This document shows, piece by piece, positions 47,535 to 55,896 of a stretch of DNA of 64,000 bases. A model generated the notes under the pieces. The model saw nothing but the letters and a program-made list of their open reading frames with translations. It did no database searches and had not been told where the DNA came from. This DNA is from Dyadobacter frigoris. GTDB lineage: Bacteria > Bacteroidota > Bacteroidia > Cytophagales > Spirosomataceae. Positions within the stretch are counted from its first letter, which is position 1, and each line of letters begins with the position of its first letter. Both the position numbers and the translations under genes were made by a program. The DNA lies in contig NZ_SZVO01000002.1 of assembly GCF_005280585.1 (NCBI RefSeq), positions 505,005 to 569,004 of the forward strand, read 5' to 3'.

Positions 47535-47583
47535 TTTTACATGTGACAAAATATACTAAAACTATATTTTGTCACATGTAAAA
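47535..47583. repeat. Perfect 21-bp inverted repeat after the SDR gene
   Basis: The arms run 47535-47555 (starting TTTTACATGTGACAAAAT) and 47563-47583, perfect over 21 bases, with loop CTAAAAC. The inner part AATATACTAAAACTATATTT looks like a class B site with one arm shifted. It may be a bidirectional terminator or an operator. T-runs outside the arms are short. Confidence 0.6.
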
Positions 47584-47682
47584 TTCCATTCGCTTACTGC
47601 CGAGCAGGATTTTCAATTCTCCCTGTTTTTCGATTTATTAAACCTTTTACTCAAAATTTATCACCAGGATCCGGGTTAAAAA

Positions 47683-48249
47683 ATGAATATTAAAGACATA
47701 AAACAATTAATATCGGACAGTAAATGGGCGAGCATAGCGCCAGAGATCCGTCCAAGCAGCCTGGCAACACCCGGTGAAAGCATTAAACCATTTTACCTGA
47801 CCAGAGAATTTACTTATCTGCCTGACGACACCTTTGAATTGACAGTGATCAATTTTGTAGATCCATACGGCAGTATCCCGCTTGGCCGAATGTATATCAA
47901 GGGACACATGAGCTGGCAAGGTGATCACCCGATCGCACCCGGCGCTCAAAAAGTTGATTTCATTGCCGACATTGAATATGAAGTAACACCACTCCATCAA
48001 TCTTTCGCCGACGCAATGAATCAATATACCTCCGGATTTGATAGCTGGAAACAAAATGTCGGGCAAAGCATATTAGGTAAAGCATTTCCACCATTTGGAC
48101 TCCAAAACGGAGACATTTTCAAGGAATATGATTTAATTTATATTAACTCCGATATGATGTTCTGGGGTGCAAGGAATGTAGATGGCAGGGGGTTTGACAA
48201 AGAAGAAAACCGCCCAACTAACCTACAGATCCCGCTCCTTAGAAAATAG
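47683..48249 (+). CDS. Uncharacterised protein
   Basis: The 188-residue product has no signal or membrane segment. It is well composed, with YLTREFTYLPDDTFELTVIN and the C-terminal YINSDMMFWGARNVDGRGFD, suggestive of a beta-rich lipid-binding or lipocalin-like fold, but I do not recognise the family. It follows the SDR gene after the long inverted repeat, and alpha/beta hydrolase and YceI-like remnants lie downstream. Confidence 0.6.
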   Translation: MNIKDIKQLISDSKWASIAPEIRPSSLATPGESIKPFYLTREFTYLPDDTFELTVINFVDPYGSIPLGRMYIKGHMSWQGDHPIAPGAQKVDFIADIEYEVTPLHQSFADAMNQYTSGFDSWKQNVGQSILGKAFPPFGLQNGDIFKEYDLIYINSDMMFWGARNVDGRGFDKEENRPTNLQIPLLRK

Positions 48250-48333
48250 TTATCCAGATCCCTGACCGTGGTTAATTGTTTCAAAAGAACGATTAAACAA
48301 GAGCAAAGCATCCTTGGGCATGATTTACAACTT

Positions 48334-48480
48334 ACCAGTCAAGGAACTCCGATGCCTCTGCTGCAAAACTATCTGGTGGTGCCCCCATTCGTGAGACTAA
48401 CGACTTGTTATTCAAAACGATCACCGTTCTTTTTTGCCAGGTCATCCATAAATACCGGGTCCCAGTTATCCATCGAACCC
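48334..48480 (-). pseudogene. Fragment of an alpha/beta hydrolase gene
   Basis: The minus strand reads GSMDNWDPVFMDDLAKKNGD, then in another frame APPDSFAAEASEFLDW. These match the early part of alpha/beta hydrolases (GxMDNWDPxxxDxLA ... TPxSFAxMAxDA). A frameshift and short length show a relic. Confidence 0.6.
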
Positions 48481-48514
48481 CAGCGGAATATTACTGGCCA
48501 ACAAAAATTTCGAA

Positions 48515-48769
48515 ACGCTTGATTTTATGCTGTATTTAGAATCGGAAACAATTAATGTTAATGATATCAGTCAAAATGTATTATTTCTTTCCCGCCATTA
48601 TTTCGACAGCGCTAAATATCCGATGTAATTCTTCATTGGGACCAATCCGAACAGGTTTGTAGTGAACGCGTCCGATTTTGATATGGGAAGGTATGAAATG
48701 CATAACCCCGACAATGAACTGATGTTTGAGATTCAATTGATTTTCAGGCGCCTGGTACATGGGTATTAA
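48515..48769 (+). pseudogene. Possible YceI-like fragment
   Basis: The frame reads VLFLSRHYFDSAKYPM, a TAA, then NASDFDMGRYEMHNPDNELM and FEIQLIFRR to a TAA. YceI proteins have HLxSxDFFDxxKYP ... DFGMG ... V.I.... The match is partial and the frame has an internal stop. Confidence 0.4.
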
Positions 48770-48799
48770 TAATTTGATTAAAATTAAAAGAGCGGATTT

Positions 48800-49405
48800 A
48801 TGGATCATTTAAGTAAGGGCGAACGAACCAGGCAACAACTGTTAAAAAACGCGGCATACCTTTTTAACATCAATGGTATAGCAGGTACTTCAGTTGATGA
48901 TATCCTAAAGGCATCCGGGGTTCACCGAGGAAGCCTTTACAGCCAATTTACAAATAAAGAAGACCTGGTCTATGCATGTACAGATTATCTCCTGAATGAA
49001 CTTACCCGTCATATAACTATGGCAATTAACAGGGAAAAAAGTGCTGTTGGTAAGATCTTTGCATTTCTGGAACTGAATCGCAATCCGCTTAGCCCATTCA
49101 TTCAGGGAGGCAACCCCATTCTCAACCTTAGTTTAAGCGCCGATGAATTTACAGCCACCATTCAAGAAAAAATAAAAAAAGTATTATTAAACTATTCCCG
49201 CATGTTCAACGAGATATTAAGCAGCGGGGTTCTGTCGGGCGAATTATCGGCTGATCTCTCTATTGAAAATTATTCCCTCAAGATGTGCTGCACTATTCAG
49301 GGTGCTATTGCTTATTGTAGTATCGTCCAGTCCAACCTTCCCATGCACCAGTTGGTCGATAGCCTTCGAAAGGAATTACTAACCTATAATTTAAGGTATG
49401 AATAG
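48800..49405 (+). CDS. TetR-family regulator
   Basis: The 201-residue product has a TetR DNA-binding domain (residues 6-58) with recognition helix GVHRGSLYSQFTNKEDL. Its C-terminal domain aligns with the 13150 and 45967 proteins, but their GGCP motif reads GGNP (LSPFIQGGNPILNLSLSA), losing the cysteine. No class A or B palindrome lies within 100 bases of its start. It may have taken on another operator or be drifting. Confidence 0.87.
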   Translation: MDHLSKGERTRQQLLKNAAYLFNINGIAGTSVDDILKASGVHRGSLYSQFTNKEDLVYACTDYLLNELTRHITMAINREKSAVGKIFAFLELNRNPLSPFIQGGNPILNLSLSADEFTATIQEKIKKVLLNYSRMFNEILSSGVLSGELSADLSIENYSLKMCCTIQGAIAYCSIVQSNLPMHQLVDSLRKELLTYNLRYE

Positions 49406-49487
49406 AAACCAAATGAATGTCATTTTTACCAATAAATGCAAGTATTGATATACAAATTGTTATATTTTTATTATAAAGACTGGCCTA

Positions 49488-49821
49488 AGGACAAGAAACT
49501 TCATTATCGAAAGGACTGCACCAATATTCAATAAAAAGGGATTTGCTGGTACACTCCTGTCGGATCTGATGGAAGCTATCGGGCTAATAAAGGGTGGGAT
49601 TTACGGTAATTTCGAAAACAAAGATTCAGCAGGGCATCCGATCCAGAGAATTTGTTGAAGGTGTCCATGCACGAAAACTGGCACTTCCCAACATCGCGCT
49701 AATTGAGGAGGGAATGATGATCTCCAAAGTCGCAGGCCAGTGGGATAGTTTTGAACTGGTACTGGAAACCGTGGAACTGCTGACCCGGGTCATCGAAACA
49801 AAAGCAAGAAAAATGACGTGA
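49488..49821 (+). pseudogene. Internally deleted TetR-family gene
   Basis: The frame reads RTRNFIIERTAPIFNKKGFA, GTLLSDLMEAIGLIKGGIYG and NFENKDSA, a TetR DNA-binding domain nearly identical to that of the 49983 gene. It then jumps frame into REFVEGVHARKLALPNIALI and SFELVLETVELLTRVIETKA, the last part of a TetR C-terminal domain. About 75 central residues are missing. No full product is possible. Confidence 0.75.
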
Positions 49822-49946
49822 TCAATCTATTTACTCCTACCGGGCCCGGACGGATAAGCAACTCTTAGTAAGTAGCGTAGTTAAGAACTGACTGAACGCC
49901 GATTTGCAAGATTAATGTAAGTTACTCAAAATTGTGTGGATTGGAT

Positions 49947-49978
49947 ATACCTAAAGGTAATTTAAGGGTGTATATTTG
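49947..49978 (+). promoter_or_regulatory. Class A palindrome (one mismatch) with -7 box, TetR promoter
   Basis: ATACCTAAAGGTAA (49947-49960) has nine of ten arm bases. TATATTTG (49971-49978) is an exact -7 box. The ATG at 49983 is only four bases further, so the message would be nearly leaderless. Confidence 0.7.
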
Positions 49979-49982
49979 CATT

Positions 49983-50579
49983 ATGAATTTTGTCCCACGA
50001 TCTGAAGAAACCCGCCGCAGGATCATTGAAACTACGGCGGAACTGTTTAACAAGAAAGGTTATAATGGCACGACCTTAAGCGATCTGACGGCAGCTACGA
50101 AGCTGACAAAGGGTGGCATATACGGTAATTTTAAAAATAAGGAAGATATAGCAGTTTCTGTATTTGAATACAACCTGGCTGTTAGCCAAAAAAGTATCGA
50201 TGCTTTAATGGCCCGGGAGAAAACGATCAAGAACAAGATCCTGGCTCATATCGATGCTTATTATGCCAAAAACGCGGATACCAGGCTTCCGGGCGGTTGT
50301 CCATTGCAAAACACAGCCATTGAGGCTGACGATACACATGAAGGCTTGCGAAAAAAGGCATCTTATGGTTTTATGACCTGGAAAAAAGTGCTGGCCGATC
50401 TAATAACCAAGGGAGTTGAAAATGGAGAATTCAGAACGGGTATAGATCCCGATAAAATGGCGTTTTCGTTGATCGCGATCATTGAGGGATCAGTATTGCT
50501 CGGCCGGACAATGAAGCAGAATGATGTGCAGGCTGCCATTCTGGATACTGCCAAATCCATGGTGGAAAACTTCGTTTAG
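49983..50579 (+). CDS. TetR-family regulator (class A candidate)
   Basis: The 198-residue product has a TetR DNA-binding domain (LFNKKGYNGTTLSDLTAATK with recognition helix KLTKGGIYGNFKNKEDI) and a C-terminal domain with GGCPLQNTAIEADD. The start at 49983 is chosen because an upstream open stretch runs through the promoter. Class A palindromes lie before it (49947) and after it (50642). It is the best candidate for the class A repressor. Confidence 0.87.
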   Translation: MNFVPRSEETRRRIIETTAELFNKKGYNGTTLSDLTAATKLTKGGIYGNFKNKEDIAVSVFEYNLAVSQKSIDALMAREKTIKNKILAHIDAYYAKNADTRLPGGCPLQNTAIEADDTHEGLRKKASYGFMTWKKVLADLITKGVENGEFRTGIDPDKMAFSLIAIIEGSVLLGRTMKQNDVQAAILDTAKSMVENFV

Positions 50580-50641
50580 CGAAGTACTAACCAGATTGAC
50601 TTTTTAGAAAAAAATGACTATCGTTCCTCAGGGCTAAACAT

Positions 50642-50655
50642 ATACCGATTGGTAT
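50642..50655. promoter_or_regulatory. Class A palindrome between TetR gene and IS element
   Basis: ATACCGATTGGTAT is identical to the site at 11802. An IS element begins 56 bases downstream and probably separated it from the gene it served, perhaps the DinB gene beyond. Confidence 0.65.
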
Positions 50656-50710
50656 AAATGCAAACCTCTTCTTACTTTTATCGTACAACTTAGATTATTA
50701 ATCTCACTAC

Positions 50711-52318
50711 TTTAAACCCTAACTCCGCTCAATTTAGGTAGTCTATACCAATTTTGTTAAAAAGTGTTTTTGCCTTAATGGTCATTTCAGATCTGTGCCA
50801 TGTTCCTTTTATTTTGATTTGGTAAATGGATTTGGAAAGTTCTATAATGTCTTTGGGGGAATATGTGGATAACATCTTCGCTGTCTTTAGTCGACAGTAA
50901 AGTTTGTAGTAGGCAATCATTGCTATAAAATTGGCCATTATCCATCCTTCCAGTACGTGTCGGTCCTGCATGTACATTTTGTCTGCATTCAGGAAATTTT
51001 TATAGCTGTCAAACATGATTTCTATTTCATTGCGTTGTTTGTAGGCTTGATATAGCTGCTGCGGGGTTTGCTGGCCGGTCATTTGATAGACCAGGGTCAA
51101 AGTGCCAAATCCGTGCATCCTGTCATAAAATTTTTCCTCTGTGTAAGCCTCGGGTTGTGATTTTGTACGTAATAGATAATCGCTTTCTTCTTTTACTTTT
51201 AGTTTCTCGTCTAAAAAAGTCACCAATATTATATCTTCTTTTTCATATTGGTAATACCAGATTATTCTGTTTTGATATTCAAAATAATTTTTGATCTCTT
51301 TTTTGAAATTGGCTTTCAATAAAGGTGAGAAATCAATCAGGCCGTTGTTTCTACGTAGTGGAATGATGTATTGCAGCTGGTTTGCTGCGAGTTGTTCTAT
51401 ATTTGTTTTACTGTAAAAGCCTTTATCTGCAATGAAGACGACATCTTTAATGGCCATTTCCTTCACACAAAGAGACATTGAGGTGATGTCGGTAATATTT
51501 CCATTGATCAGCCGATAGTAGACAGGTTGCTTAAGTTCTGCGGAAAACATATACATGAGCCGTACCTGTTTGTCAAAATCATGGTCAGGATTGTATCCTT
51601 TAACATTGATGCCAAGTTGTTCTGATACCGTAGAGACATGTGTTGAATCCATCATCACAAATTTATTACCGTCAGCAGCGCTGACGCCCACCTGTGCTTT
51701 CATCCAGTCTACAAGTGCCTCCCGGTTTTCTCCAACAAATTTCAAAGCTGCCGATATCTGTTTATCATTTATGGTATTGGCACTCCAGTGTTCTGAACAG
51801 AAATCATGAATATGATAATTGGCCGCCCTTTTAATAGGCGATTGGTAAGCCCATCGCATTAGGGAAAAGGAAAGTAGCCTTTCAATGATATCAGCCCGGA
51901 ACACGGCTTGCAGCGACTTTATTTCCTCAGACAACAGCTCGGAAAACAAATGGTAGACGCCATAAGTCTTGATGTCGACCTTAGGAAGCTGTGATGCCTG
52001 GCGACGGATCAAATCCTTATCCGAAGCAATAAATCCGTAGTCTTGGGTTATTTTTCCCAAAAGACGTACGGTTACCTTATCGGTCCTCTTTTTTTCCTTG
52101 TTGTATTGGTAGCGTACTTCATATTTATAGTAGCAACCGTTAATCAATTTGATTTCTGTTTTGGGTTCCTTAAACGGAAGAACCCAGTCTGGTAAATACA
52201 TAGACAACTTATTTAGGTTGTCTAAATTTAATCAAAAAAACTCAAAAATTAAACTGAATGCTATATTTTGTACATTTTTTAATAGAAGGGTTAAAAAAAT
52301 GCGGAGTTAGGGTTTAAA
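50711..52318 (-). mobile_element. IS4-superfamily (IS1634-like) insertion sequence
   Basis: The 1608-base element is bounded by perfect 18-base inverted ends: TTTAAACCCTAACTCCGC (50711-50728) and GCGGAGTTAGGGTTTAAA (52301-52318). It contains one intact transposase gene on the minus strand. A clear target duplication was not seen. Confidence 0.9.
50729..52207 (-). CDS. IS4-superfamily DDE transposase
   Basis: The 492-residue product has MMDSTHVSTVSEQLGI (first Asp), KDVVFIADKGFYSKTNIEQL (second Asp) and QRNEIEIMFDSYKNFLNADK (Glu with the Y-(2)-R-(3)-E-like neighbourhood), the catalytic triad of the IS4/IS1634 group. It is complete, and the stop codon adjoins the inverted repeat. The element may be active. 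Confidence 0.9.
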   Translation of the reverse strand: MSMYLPDWVLPFKEPKTEIKLINGCYYKYEVRYQYNKEKKRTDKVTVRLLGKITQDYGFIASDKDLIRRQASQLPKVDIKTYGVYHLFSELLSEEIKSLQAVFRADIIERLLSFSLMRWAYQSPIKRAANYHIHDFCSEHWSANTINDKQISAALKFVGENREALVDWMKAQVGVSAADGNKFVMMDSTHVSTVSEQLGINVKGYNPDHDFDKQVRLMYMFSAELKQPVYYRLINGNITDITSMSLCVKEMAIKDVVFIADKGFYSKTNIEQLAANQLQYIIPLRRNNGLIDFSPLLKANFKKEIKNYFEYQNRIIWYYQYEKEDIILVTFLDEKLKVKEESDYLLRTKSQPEAYTEEKFYDRMHGFGTLTLVYQMTGQQTPQQLYQAYKQRNEIEIMFDSYKNFLNADKMYMQDRHVLEGWIMANFIAMIAYYKLYCRLKTAKMLSTYSPKDIIELSKSIYQIKIKGTWHRSEMTIKAKTLFNKIGIDYLN

Positions 52319-52344
52319 ACTAGAGAAGTTAGTATCCGGAGTCC

Positions 52345-52818
52345 TTACCTGATCGGGACCTCACCCATCAGAATAATTCTTCGTAAAGACATAATGTTGT
52401 TAAAATGCAGGCCTTCATGAAAAAGGAAATGAGTCGTGATGTCAGAAAGTGCAGATGCATTCGGATGCGGACTTGCAAGAGCATCATAATTTTTGAACAG
52501 TCCCGCCCGATAATCCTCGTCTAACTGGCCAACTGCCTGAAGATATAAATGTTTCACCACGGCAATCTCAGCTTCCTCAACCCAAAACGGGTGGGTACCG
52601 ATTCTAAAATTTACATGGTATTTTTCCTCAACTTTAAGTGCGTTACCTGTCATCAGGTAATACATTTCCAATTGTACTGCCGTCATGTGGCCGATATTCC
52701 AAATGATGCTATTGTTAAAGCCACGAGGCACATCATTTATTTGTTCCGTAGTCAAATTCCGAACTACACTAAGAATATATCTGCGGTTTCGCAAAATATA
52801 AGGGGCGATTTTTTCCAT
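52345..52818 (-). CDS. DinB-superfamily protein
   Basis: The 157-residue product fits the DinB four-helix bundle: NNSIIWNIGHMTAVQLEMYY with the first metal His, and ITTHFLFHEGLHFNNIMSLR with the other two. Members include bacillithiol/mycothiol transferases and maleylpyruvate isomerase relatives, so a thiol-transfer detoxification role is possible. A -7 box and class A palindrome lie 60-85 bases upstream on its strand. Confidence 0.87.
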   Translation of the reverse strand: MEKIAPYILRNRRYILSVVRNLTTEQINDVPRGFNNSIIWNIGHMTAVQLEMYYLMTGNALKVEEKYHVNFRIGTHPFWVEEAEIAVVKHLYLQAVGQLDEDYRAGLFKNYDALASPHPNASALSDITTHFLFHEGLHFNNIMSLRRIILMGEVPIR

Positions 52819-52878
52819 ATTGAACCGTAATCAACAGACTTTAAAACCAAACTTGAATTGTTTTACGCTAAATTGTTA

Positions 52879-52903
52879 CAAATATACAAATACCTTTCGG
52901 TAT
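52879..52903 (-). promoter_or_regulatory. Class A palindrome and -7 box, DinB promoter
   Basis: ATACCTTTCGGTAT (52890-52903) is perfect in its arms. On the minus strand it is followed three bases on by TATATTTG (plus-strand 52879-52886), an exact -7 box facing the DinB gene. Confidence 0.75.
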
Positions 52904-53053
52904 ATACCAGAACCTTAAATCGCTTGATACTTTGAATTTGAGCAAAATGCCAAACTTTTAAGCCTATGAAAAAGAGGCCATTTACCATATTACTATAATA
53001 ATTAAAGTTGAACATTCCAATGTCACAACAAAATAAATGATCTATATAAATAA

Positions 53054-53081
53054 ATACCGAAAGGTATATATCTTAACTTTG
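53054..53081 (+). promoter_or_regulatory. Class A palindrome and -7 box
   Basis: ATACCGAAAGGTAT (53054-53067) is perfect in its arms and TAACTTTG (53074-53081) is an exact -7 box. It drives transcription rightward, away from the DinB gene, toward 53107. Confidence 0.72.
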
Positions 53082-53106
53082 CCTGATCAACTAATTTTCA
53101 GGTTTT

Positions 53107-53262
53107 ATGATGTTCTCGTTTAACAGCGTCAACGCCCGGAATATCACAGTTATCAGCGAAAAAATTACTGATGACAAAACAGGCTTGAAAGCTATGCTTA
53201 CGCGAAATATCACCAGTAGGAAAATATGTTGTTTTTTCGGAGTCATCAATCTGAAAATTTAA
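53107..53262 (+). CDS. Short open reading frame behind a class A promoter, uncertain
   Basis: A 51-codon frame starts 26 bases after the -7 box: MMFSFNSVNARNITVISEKI. It resembles nothing I know and could be the start of a decayed gene. Its promoter is convincing, the frame itself is not. Confidence 0.3.
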   Translation: MMFSFNSVNARNITVISEKITDDKTGLKAMLTRNITSRKICCFFGVINLKI

Positions 53263-53624
53263 GAACAAACGAATCTTTAAAAACTACCAGTTTCTGTTTA
53301 AGAAGATGGACTCTACTGAGATCGGCGGCAAAATATATATTGCCGCTACATACGGAGGAAAACTTAGTTGATAATTATTTACGGAAATTTCCATACTCCA
53401 AAAAGGAAATCATCCTCGGCAGCAAGCAGATTGAATACAACAAGAGCTTTGTCGACAACGAAGGCTTAAAATCAATTTTCAACAAAATATACCAGGATAT
53501 TAAAATCTATAATAACAACGTTCCCTGCTGGTTAACCCATGAAATGGTTATCCCAATTATCTATGCTTTAAATGACGACCCCTCATACCGAAGTAAGTAT
53601 TGGTGTAACCCATTTTTAAAATAG
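53226..53624 (+). CDS. Hypothetical protein, uncertain
   Basis: A 132-codon frame, out of phase with the 53107 frame that it overlaps. The C-terminal half (YLRKFPYSKKEIILGSKQIE, PCWLTHEMVIPIIYALNDDP) looks protein-like, while the first 40 residues do not. A likely reading is a broken gene begun at 53107 and continued here after a frameshift. No family recognised. Confidence 0.35.
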   Translation: MLFFRSHQSENLRTNESLKTTSFCLRRWTLLRSAAKYILPLHTEENLVDNYLRKFPYSKKEIILGSKQIEYNKSFVDNEGLKSIFNKIYQDIKIYNNNVPCWLTHEMVIPIIYALNDDPSYRSKYWCNPFLK

Positions 53625-53777
53625 TAAGGCTGGATTATGTACAGCGTTTTACTTACCTGAATCATCCGTGTGCCGCTATACATAGAGTGCGGGTTTTGAT
53701 CGTATTACAATTTTAAATCTGGCGTACTTGCGGTGGCCAGATTCGCAACCTTCTAAACGCGTAAACATACTTCAAAA

Positions 53778-55019
53778 ATGAAAATATTTATATGCTTGTT
53801 CATCCTTTTTGCGACTACGGTCAGGGCACAAAAGGTGGTCAATAACCAACTGTCCATCGGTTCGGTCAATCAAATTAATTCTAAAATTCTAAAAGAAAAG
53901 CGTACTGTATGGGTATCCCTACCCACAAGTTACTACGAACATCAGTTTGCCAAGGCACATTACCCGGTAATTTATGTTCTTGATGGTGATGCAAATTTTG
54001 CAACCGTCAGCGCTATGGCTAAACAATTGAGCATCCGAAACGGCAATACAGAATTTCCCGAAGTCATCGTGGTCGGTATTCTTAATACGGACAGGGAGCT
54101 GGATTTTACGCCAACAAAATCTGACTTCCTTACCTATGGGAGATTTCCACCAGGCACCAAAACGGGCGGAGGAGAAAAGTTTACGGCTTTTATAGAAAAA
54201 GAAATGATACCTTACATTGATGCCCAATACCCTACGTTACCCTTCAGGATTTTAATTGGGCATTCCTTGGGTGGACTAGCGACTTCTAATGTCTTAATCA
54301 ATCACACCAAGTTATTTAACAGCTATATCATGATCGACCCAAGTATGTGGTGGGATAACCGTAAATTTTTGGAACATGCGGAGCAAAAGCTTGAACAAAA
54401 AAGTTTTAAAGATATCAGTGTCTTTCTGGGAATCGCCAATAACATGCGGTCGGACATTGATACATTAGCACTGCGCAATGATACTTGCATGGCTACATTT
54501 CATACGCGCTCCATTTTCCTATTCAAAGATGCCTTTCAGAAAAACAAGGAGAATGGTTTGCACTTTAACTATCGGTTTTATCCAACAGAACCGCACATGA
54601 GTGCCCCTTTAATAACCGTTTACGACGGTCTGCATTTCATATTTGATTTCTATACCATGCCCTCTGGCTGGATAGCCAGCTTTTTCAACCCTCATGACCA
54701 TACAGATATTGCCCAGCTTTTACTCATCATTACCTGGAGGTATCTAAGCGCATAGGTTTCCAGGTATTACCATCAGAAAGCCTGGTCAACAATTACGCTA
54801 ATTCCGCATCCGGAAGCAGTATGCCTGAAAAAGCGCTCGGCTTATATAAACTAAACGTAACTAATTTATCCCAACAGTTATGGGGCTTATGATAGTTTGG
54901 GTGATTATTACAGCAGCCAGAAAAACAAAACCGCAGCAATTTCCTGTTTTCAAAAAGCCCTTCTGCTTAAAGCTGATATAAAAACGAGAAAAAAGCTGGA
55001 CGCATTGCTAAAAAAATAG
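53778..55019 (+). pseudogene. Frameshifted esterase with C-terminal TPR region
   Basis: The first 300 or so codons are clean: a signal peptide ending near VRAQ, then KRTVWVSLPTSYYEHQFAKA, YPVIYVLDGDANF, the nucleophile elbow LIGHSLGGLATSNVL, and FNYRFYPTEPHMSAPLITVY with the catalytic His. This is the alpha/beta hydrolase (esterase D/Fes) fold. After a TAG at 54753, the match continues in a second frame (VLPSESLVNNYANSASGSSM, PEKALGLYKLNV) and back in the first (YDSLGDYYSSQKNKTAAISC) to a TAG at 55017, a TPR tail typical of Bacteroidota esterases. A truncated but folded esterase might still be made. Confidence 0.78.
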
Positions 55020-55113
55020 TTGCATCTGGTAAGAAACCATGATATAATTGTGATCGGTAAATTAAAACCCTGACTTTGCTATATTTTGGCGAAACCCATT
55101 TTATGGAACTCCA

Positions 55114-55272
55114 ATGCAGAGTGAGTGGTATTTGCTCAAAATGCTATCGCAAGAACTACTGGATCTTGAAATGAATGAACTACTCTGTTATGACACCAGG
55201 CCGGTTACCGTTGTTTATGAATTGACACCCTACGGCGTTAGCATAAAAGATATTATTGAAAGCATGGAGTAA
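55114..55272 (+). pseudogene. C-terminal fragment of an HxlR-family regulator
   Basis: The frame reads LSQELLDLEMNELLCYDTRP, then VVYELTPYGVSIKDIIESME. HxlR proteins read VLTQQLRELEEDGLVxR...VEYSLTPLGxSL in the second half of their winged helix. The N-terminal half is missing. It lies 85 bases from the stop of an intact HxlR gene on the opposite strand. Confidence 0.65.
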
Positions 55273-55356
55273 TGAGGCAGAAATCATCACCAAAAAATGA
55301 TGAACCTCGAAATTCAACAGACTGATTGCAATTTCATTCCTTGTATAGGGAAATTA

Positions 55357-55788
55357 CTACTTTGAAACCTCTTGTTGCCCTGTTTTCTTTCTTAGGTTTT
55401 CCTGAATTTCTTTGATCGCTCTTGCCTTATTCTTGACTACTTTAGTCAGTATTGATTTGGGTTCTCGTTTTGAATTGTATTTTTCTCCCCATTCGATCAG
55501 ATCTATCACAACCGGAACCAGATCAATCGCTTTTTCTGTGAGTGTATAAAGAAATTTAGATTTGTTGAGCAATGACGCTTCCTTCGTCACAAATCCCTGG
55601 TTATGAAGAATATTCAGACGATCGACCAAAATATTTGATGCAATTCCTTCCGGGGAATTCAAAAAGTCACTAAAGGACCTTTTTTCACTTAGCATCATAT
55701 CCCGAAGGATGAGTAAAGTCCATTTATCTCCAAAAATATCAAGCGAATAGCTGATTGGACAATCTGATCTTGAATTAATAATTTTCAT
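55357..55788 (-). CDS. HxlR-family transcriptional regulator
   Basis: The 143-residue product has the HxlR layout: CPISYSLDIFGDKWTLLILR near the N-terminus, with the conserved CP and GxKW, then SNILVDRLNILHNQGFVTKE and the wing. It ends in a basic, helical tail. It is divergent from the acyltransferase-like gene at 55897, and a perfect 9-base-arm palindrome lies between them (55803), probably its operator. Confidence 0.9.
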   Translation of the reverse strand: MKIINSRSDCPISYSLDIFGDKWTLLILRDMMLSEKRSFSDFLNSPEGIASNILVDRLNILHNQGFVTKEASLLNKSKFLYTLTEKAIDLVPVVIDLIEWGEKYNSKREPKSILTKVVKNKARAIKEIQENLRKKTGQQEVSK

Positions 55789-55802
55789 AATAAAAACAGA
55801 TA

Positions 55803-55837
55803 GTTATTGCATTTTGCAATAACTTATAATAGATTTG
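55803..55837 (+). promoter_or_regulatory. Palindromic operator and -7 box between HxlR and the acyltransferase gene
   Basis: GTTATTGCA (55803-55811) and TGCAATAAC (55815-55823) are perfect inverted copies about TTT. TAGATTTG (55830-55837) is an exact -7 box facing 55897. It is unlike the class A and B sites and most likely binds the HxlR protein. Confidence 0.7.
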
Positions 55838-55896
55838 CTCTTGCACTTCACAAGAACTACTGAAATACAAACATAAGATATTTCCAGCTATAATCT

